Source: Nocardia sp. NBC_01730 (GTDB lineage: Bacteria > Actinomycetota > Actinomycetes > Mycobacteriales > Mycobacteriaceae). Taken from it: a stretch of 64,000 nt of DNA. A program made the position numbers and the translations under genes. The notes below the pieces were generated by a model. It was not told where the DNA came from, ran no database searches, and saw only the letters and a list, made by a program, of their open reading frames with translations. The stretch is from assembly GCF_035920445.1 (NCBI RefSeq), contig NZ_CP109162.1, forward strand, positions 5,332,001-5,396,000, read 5' to 3'. This document shows, in pieces, positions 59,795 through 64,000 of the stretch (position 1 is its first letter; each line of letters begins with the position of its first letter).

Positions 59795-60487
59795 GTGAAC
59801 CCGATCATCACGTTGCTCGATGCCGAGCTGCACATCGCAGGCTCGGAGATCCTCTGGCGCGAGGTGATCGGCAACGGCTTCGGCCTCGCCTCCGCGATCG
59901 GCGGCATGCGCCGCCGGGTCTGGGCCTGGCCGATCGGCATCACGGGGAACGCCCTGCTGTTCACGGTGTTCGTCGGCGGCGTATTCCACACGCCGCAGCA
60001 GCTGAACATGGCGGGCCAGGCCGGACGCCAGTTGATGTTCATCGCCGTCAGCGTCTATGGCTGGTGGAGTTGGTACCGGCACGCGTCCAGGGGTGCCGGG
60101 CTGGAGCATCGCGGTGTCGACCCGCGCTGGGCGACTGCGCGCGAACGCCTCGTCCTCGTCCTCGCGATGCTCGCCGGCACAGCCGTCTTCGCCCAGCTCT
60201 TCGAGCGGCTGCACTCCTACGGTCCATGGGCCGAAGCCTGGATCTTCACCGGTTCGGTCCTGGCCACATATGGCATGGCGCGCGGGCTCGCCGAATTCTG
60301 GTTGATGTGGATCGCAGTCGACGTCGTCGGCATTCCGCTGCTGGTTCGGGCCGGTTACTACCCCTCGGCCACCATGTATCTGGTCTACGCGGGCTTCGTG
60401 GCCTGGGGCTTCCTGGTCTGGAAGCGCAGCATGCGGCCGTCCGCCGAAACGGCTCGGCCGCTGGCGCCGGTACCAGCTCTGGACTAG
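59795..60487 (+). CDS. pnuC: PnuC-family nicotinamide riboside transporter
   Basis: A 230-residue membrane protein with seven predicted helices. NPIITLLDAELHIAGSEILW at the N-terminus, the substrate motif YGWWSWYRH (W-x-x-W), and WIAVDVVGIPLLVRAGYYPSA with AGFVAWGFLVWKRS at the end match PnuC. It takes up nicotinamide riboside or a related vitamin. GTG 59795 gives the usual family start; ATG 59762 is in frame upstream. Divergent from the NMT1-type importer. Confidence 0.88.
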   Translation: MNPIITLLDAELHIAGSEILWREVIGNGFGLASAIGGMRRRVWAWPIGITGNALLFTVFVGGVFHTPQQLNMAGQAGRQLMFIAVSVYGWWSWYRHASRGAGLEHRGVDPRWATARERLVLVLAMLAGTAVFAQLFERLHSYGPWAEAWIFTGSVLATYGMARGLAEFWLMWIAVDVVGIPLLVRAGYYPSATMYLVYAGFVAWGFLVWKRSMRPSAETARPLAPVPALD

Positions 60488-60547
60488 TCGACCGATCCGG
60501 GACCTATTGCGTTGCTTCGCTTTCGACCCCGTGCCGTCTGTCGGCGC

Positions 60548-61339
60548 CTACACCAGGTCGACCCGCACTCCCGCCGCGCGGATCGCCGCCACCGCCGCGG
60601 GGTCGGCGTCACTGTCGGTAACCAGGACCTGCACCTGCTCGATGCCGCAGATCCGGGCCAGCGCCGTGCGTTCCAGCTTGTCGGCGGTGGCGACCACCAT
60701 CACGTGTCCCGAGCGCCGCACCATCTCGGTGGTGACCCCGGCCTCATCGATGTGCCTGCACTGCGCGCCCCCCTGGGCGGAGATCGCGTTCACGCCGAGG
60801 ATGAGTTCGTCGAGGCGCAATTCGGCCAGCGCCCGTTCGGCCAGCGGCCCGTGCAGCTCGTAGGACTCCCGCCGCGCCACGCCACCGAGGACGATCGTGC
60901 GCATGTGCGGCCGCAGCACCATCTCACCCGCGATGTTGAGCGCGTTGGTGACGATGGTCAGCTGATCGTCGCCGGACATCCCGAGATCGGTGCGCACGGC
61001 CAGCGCCCTGGCCACCGCCGTGGTGGTGGTGCCACCGTTCATCGCCACCACTGCGGACGGATCGACAAGGGACGCAGCGTGTTCCGCGATCCGCTGCTTG
61101 GCTTCACCCCCGGTCTGACGGTAGCGGGCGGGCAGGTCGTAGGCGACCGAGGTCGCCACGACGCCGCCGTGCGTCCTGGTCGCCAGCTGCTGCTGCGCCA
61201 GCGCGGTGAAATCGCGGCGCACCGTCGCGGGGGACACGCCCAGCCGCTCTGCGGCCTCGTCCACCGAGAGCCGCCCGGATTCGGCGAGCAGTTCCAGCAA
61301 CCGGTTCCACCGCTGTGGCCGGTCCGTCGATCCGGTCAT
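60548..61339 (-). CDS. DeoR-family transcriptional regulator
   Basis: A 263-residue sugar-metabolism regulator. N-terminal helix-turn-helix GRLSVDEAAERLGVSPATVRRD, then the DeoR sugar-phosphate sensor domain with AMNGGTTTTAVARAL and IVTNALNIAGEM, and CRHIDEAGVTTEMVRRSGH. It lies downstream of the sugar ABC importer on the same strand and probably controls it. Confidence 0.92.
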   Translation of the reverse strand: MTGSTDRPQRWNRLLELLAESGRLSVDEAAERLGVSPATVRRDFTALAQQQLATRTHGGVVATSVAYDLPARYRQTGGEAKQRIAEHAASLVDPSAVVAMNGGTTTTAVARALAVRTDLGMSGDDQLTIVTNALNIAGEMVLRPHMRTIVLGGVARRESYELHGPLAERALAELRLDELILGVNAISAQGGAQCRHIDEAGVTTEMVRRSGHVMVVATADKLERTALARICGIEQVQVLVTDSDADPAAVAAIRAAGVRVDLV

Positions 61340-61340
61340 C

Positions 61341-61427
61341 TCACACCGCCAGGGCCGTGTGGACGACCTGCTGTTTCTCCAAGCACGCGAACAATATGAC
61401 CACAGGCACGGTGCCGACCGTCAAGAT
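61341..61427 (-). pseudogene. C-terminal remnant of a second MalG-type permease
   Basis: The frame ending at 61341 reads ILTVGTVPVVILFACLEKQQ and stops eight residues later. It resembles the end of the intact permease just upstream (STVGIIPVVLLFALIEKRLV). Upstream sequence does not continue the match. In another frame, a 90-codon ORF (61336-61608) runs from just after the permease stop to an ATGA overlap with the DeoR start, but its codons look random. Confidence 0.5.
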
Positions 61428-61608
61428 TCTCGGGCGGCGATGCCGAGCCGGGCCTGCGCTTCGCCTGGGAAACACGTGGCACGGTGAGTTCGGTGTGCCG
61501 GACGTCGTACCCGCCGCCCGACAGCATCGACACCAGTCGGAGTTGTTGCCTGCGCCAATCATTCACCGCATGGCTCACCTCGACCGGTAACCGATCAGAC
61601 CGGGTCAT

Positions 61609-62502
61609 CTACTTGACGCCACCGGCGGTCAGACCTGCCACCAGACGCTTCTCGATGAGCGCGAACAGCAACACCACCGGAATGATGCCGACAGTGGAAA
61701 TGGCAAACACATATTGCCACGCCGTGTCGTACTGCCCGACGAACTTGGTCAACGCCACCGACAGCGGCTGGTTCTCCGGTGTGGTCAGCACGACCAGGCT
61801 CGCAGCGAACTCGTTCCAGCACGAGACCACGACGAAGATCGTCGCGGTAACGATGCCAGGCCAGACCAGCGGCAGACTGACCCGGATCAGCGTCTGCCAG
61901 CGGTTCAACCCGTCGAGCAGCGCCGCTTCCTCGATCTCCACCGGGATGGCGGCGAAGAAGCTGTGCAGGATCCACACCGCGAACGACAGGTTGAACGCGG
62001 CGTTCACCAGGATCATCGCCAGCCAGGTGTCGTTGATGCCAAGCGCGAAGAACTCCCGGATCAACCCGGTCACCAGGACGGTCGGCTGCAGCATCTGGGT
62101 CACCAGCACCAGGCCGAGAAACACCACGCGGCCCGGAAAACGATGGCGCGCTGTGTAATATCCCGCCGGAATCGCGACGACAAGCACAAGCGCGGTCGCG
62201 CAGAGCGAGATGATGATCGTGCTGACCAGGTTGAACGGCAGCGGCGTCTCCGGGGTATTCCACATCGTGGCGTAGTTGTCCGGGTGCCACTCCTGCGGCA
62301 GGTACGTCGGCGGGATGCTCAGGATTTCGGCCCTGCTCTTCAGCGAACCGAGAACCATCACGAGGAACGGCAGCAGGAACATCGCGGAAAGCACCACACC
62401 GACCACGGTGAGTTCCCAGCGACGCCGCTTGGTCCGCGGGCCTGTGCGCGCGCCAGGGTCGGCCGCACCGTCGACCCCCGCCACGTCCGCCTGGATGGTC
62501 AT
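61609..62502 (-). CDS. Sugar ABC transporter permease, MalG type
   Basis: A 297-residue permease with a Thr/Arg-rich cytoplasmic N-terminus and six helices. The EAA loop EIEEAALLDGLNRWQTLIRVSLPLVWPG is clear, and the protein ends GLTAGGVK as MalG proteins do. ATG 62502 overlaps the stop of the MalF-type gene (ATGA). Carbohydrate uptake CUT1 class. Confidence 0.93.
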   Translation of the reverse strand: MTIQADVAGVDGAADPGARTGPRTKRRRWELTVVGVVLSAMFLLPFLVMVLGSLKSRAEILSIPPTYLPQEWHPDNYATMWNTPETPLPFNLVSTIIISLCATALVLVVAIPAGYYTARHRFPGRVVFLGLVLVTQMLQPTVLVTGLIREFFALGINDTWLAMILVNAAFNLSFAVWILHSFFAAIPVEIEEAALLDGLNRWQTLIRVSLPLVWPGIVTATIFVVVSCWNEFAASLVVLTTPENQPLSVALTKFVGQYDTAWQYVFAISTVGIIPVVLLFALIEKRLVAGLTAGGVK

Positions 62503-63380
62503 CGGTCGACCTCCTGGGTCGGCCGGATCACCTTCACGTAGATCGCGATGATGACAAGGATCAATACGAAGTTCAGCACGCTCATCGCGGCGGCGGTGTC
62601 GATCTGCTGGTTCTGCCGAATCAGTTTGAAGGTCAACGTCGTCGTGGTGTCCGCGGAGAACCCCGCGATGCTTCCGGTGATCACCTGCAGAATCGGCAGC
62701 GAGTTGAACACGTTGATGATGTTGATGATGGTCGCCACCGCGATCGCCGGACGCAACTGCGGCAGCGTGAGATAGCGGTAGCGCTGCCATGCGCCGGCGC
62801 CGTCGACCCGGCCCGCTTCGTCGGTCTCGGCCGGAATCGATTGCAGCCCGGCCAGAATGGTGTAGGTGGTGAATGGCACAGACACGAACACCGCGACGCC
62901 CATCGCCACGAGGAACGCCTGCGTCGGCTGCTTGGTGAAGCCATAACCCCGGTCGAGCACCCCGATGTCGACGAGAAATCGGTTCGCGATGCCGACGTCC
63001 GGATCGAGCATGTAGTAGAAGATCGACGTCGTCATCACCACCGACGCCGCCCACGGCACCAGGATCGCCATCCGTACCGCGGTGCGGCCGGGAAAGTCCT
63101 TGTTCAAGAACTGGGCCAACGCCGCGGAGAGCAGCAGCGTGATCAACACGACACCGACCACCCAGATCACCGTGTGGACCAGGACCGAGCCCAGCTCCGA
63201 GATCCCGAACAGGGTCCGGTAGTTGGCCAGGCCGGCGTTGCCCCGGTCCTGGCCGTAAGCGCTCAGGTCCCTGGTGCTGGTCCACACCATGTAACAGGCG
63301 GGGAAGGCGACGATCGCCGCGATCAAGACCAGCGACGGTCCGATCCACGGCATCGCCGCCAGTATTCCTCTGCGCCGCAC
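62499..63380 (-). CDS. Sugar ABC transporter permease, MalF type
   Basis: A 293-residue permease with six helices; the coupling loop is SIPAETDEAGRVDGAGAWQRYRYLTLPQLRP. GTG 63380 starts one base after the stop of the binding-protein gene. It forms a heterodimer with the MalG-type partner downstream. No ATPase gene lies in the visible part; a shared MsiK-type ATPase is common in actinobacteria. Confidence 0.93.
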   Translation of the reverse strand: MRRRGILAAMPWIGPSLVLIAAIVAFPACYMVWTSTRDLSAYGQDRGNAGLANYRTLFGISELGSVLVHTVIWVVGVVLITLLLSAALAQFLNKDFPGRTAVRMAILVPWAASVVMTTSIFYYMLDPDVGIANRFLVDIGVLDRGYGFTKQPTQAFLVAMGVAVFVSVPFTTYTILAGLQSIPAETDEAGRVDGAGAWQRYRYLTLPQLRPAIAVATIINIINVFNSLPILQVITGSIAGFSADTTTTLTFKLIRQNQQIDTAAAMSVLNFVLILVIIAIYVKVIRPTQEVDR

Positions 63381-63381
63381 G

Positions 63382-64000
63382 CTACTTCACGGCTTCCTGG
63401 ATCCGCTGCAACACCTGGGCCGGGTCCGCGCCCTGGCCGATGGTGCCCATCTGCTGACGGATGGCCCCCTGGGCGGCGCCCCATTTCGCGTTGTTGCTCG
63501 GGTAGAACCGCGCCACCGGCAGCGTCCCGGCGAACGCCTTGGTGACCGGGTCGTCCGCGAGCTTGACGGCGGCGCTCTCGGTGATCGGGATGAAGCCCTC
63601 GTGCCGCACGAAGTTCGAGTACACGTCGGCGGAATAGAAGTAGTCGAGGAACTTCTTGATCGTCTCGGTCTTCTTGCCGTCCTTCTGGAAGGCCATCAGG
63701 TGGTCGGCGACGCCGAGAGTGACCGGCTCACCCGTCTTCGTCGGCGAGGGTGCGGTCGCGTACTGCAGGCCCGGATTCTTCGCGGCGATCTGGCCGATGG
63801 TCGGCGGCAGGCCCTCGATCATGCCGATCTTGCCCTGGATGAAGGCGTTGATCACGTCCTTGCGGTCGGTCGCGCCTGGATTCGGCTGGGTCGCGCCTGC
63901 ATCGATCAGATCCCGCATCGCCTGCACGCCCTCCAGGTTCTGCGGGGTGTCCACGGTGATCCGGTCGCCATCGGCCCAGGAGCCGCCCGCACCGAAGGTC
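63382..64000 (-). CDS. Sugar ABC transporter substrate-binding protein, C-terminal part (runs off window)
   Basis: About 205 residues of an extracellular solute-binding protein family 1 member: FIQGKIGMIEGLPPTIGQIA, GVADHLMAFQKDGKKTETIK and FLDYFYSADVYSNFVRHEGF are typical of the second lobe. The N-terminus with the lipoprotein signal is beyond base 64000. First visible gene of the importer operon. Confidence 0.9.
   Translation of the reverse strand, partial: TFGAGGSWADGDRITVDTPQNLEGVQAMRDLIDAGATQPNPGATDRKDVINAFIQGKIGMIEGLPPTIGQIAAKNPGLQYATAPSPTKTGEPVTLGVADHLMAFQKDGKKTETIKKFLDYFYSADVYSNFVRHEGFIPITESAAVKLADDPVTKAFAGTLPVARFYPSNNAKWGAAQGAIRQQMGTIGQGADPAQVLQRIQEAVK

Noticed and set aside
61336..61608. 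90-codon ORF overlapping the DeoR start as another coupled micro-ORF
   Set aside because: It starts after a TAG with no overlap, is longer, has no ribosome site, and part of its DNA matches a permease C-terminus in another frame.

Overview
The window is high-GC actinobacterial DNA, most likely from Nocardia or a close mycolic-acid relative. Three things point there: a fadB2-isocitrate lyase neighbourhood like the mycobacterial one, a DsbA-like/VKOR pair, and an EspG chaperone gene beside PE/PPE-like partners. Genus is an inference; there is no rRNA or tRNA gene in the window.

Layout. 1-16 kb holds housekeeping and small regulatory units: partial purU, a GNAT enzyme, deoC, a GntR regulator, an orphan EspG module, ppk2, an esterase/TetR divergon, dsbA-VKOR, a PDZ serine protease, adhC, an AI-2E exporter and a TPR protein. 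16-23 kb holds a VOC-TetR pair, a MetE homologue that has lost its zinc and acid-catalyst residues, fadB2 and aceA. 23-26 kb is a scarred zone with an IS701-type remnant, a P450 without ExxR and a stray copy of part of that P450 gene. 26.4-48.7 kb is a minus-strand purine-to-glyoxylate catabolic cluster: uraD, uraH, uricase, amidohydrolase (8-oxoguanine/guanine-deaminase-like), xanthine dehydrogenase FAD and fused FeS/Mo subunits, an HpcH-type aldolase, allantoicase and allantoinase. It is split at 33.8-45.6 kb by an island of about 11.8 kb with visibly more A/T-rich codons. The island is edged by a truncated erythromycin-esterase-like gene and an IS1634-type remnant. It carries a glycosyltransferase, a HAD phosphatase, a TrpRS-like protein, an anthranilate-phosphoribosyltransferase-like enzyme, a zinc dehydrogenase, an extra TyrRS, an HTH protein and an HExxxH metalloprotein. 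An ArgRS follows at 49-51 kb. MobA-like and XdhC-like molybdenum-cofactor proteins (51-52.6 kb) probably serve the xanthine dehydrogenase. 52.8-55.7 kb is a TetR-SDR-DoxX-epimerase set, 55.8-60.5 kb an NMT1-type ABC importer plus PnuC, and 60.5-64 kb a DeoR regulator with a sugar ABC importer.

The most unusual feature is a set of tandem micro-ORF arrays inside two minus-strand operons. Between allantoicase and allantoinase there are five 77-bp repeats, each a 26-codon ORF. Between the aldolase and allantoicase there are three 71-bp repeats of a 23-codon ORF, the first fused to a 16-codon head. Between the two NMT1-type permeases there are three 71-bp repeats of a related 24-codon ORF, and a single 39-codon ORF lies between the ATPase and the first permease. 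In every case the stop codon of one ORF overlaps the start of the next (ATGA, GTGA or TGATG), and the repeat period equals ORF length minus that overlap. The arrays therefore form unbroken chains of stop/start coupling from one enzyme gene to the next.
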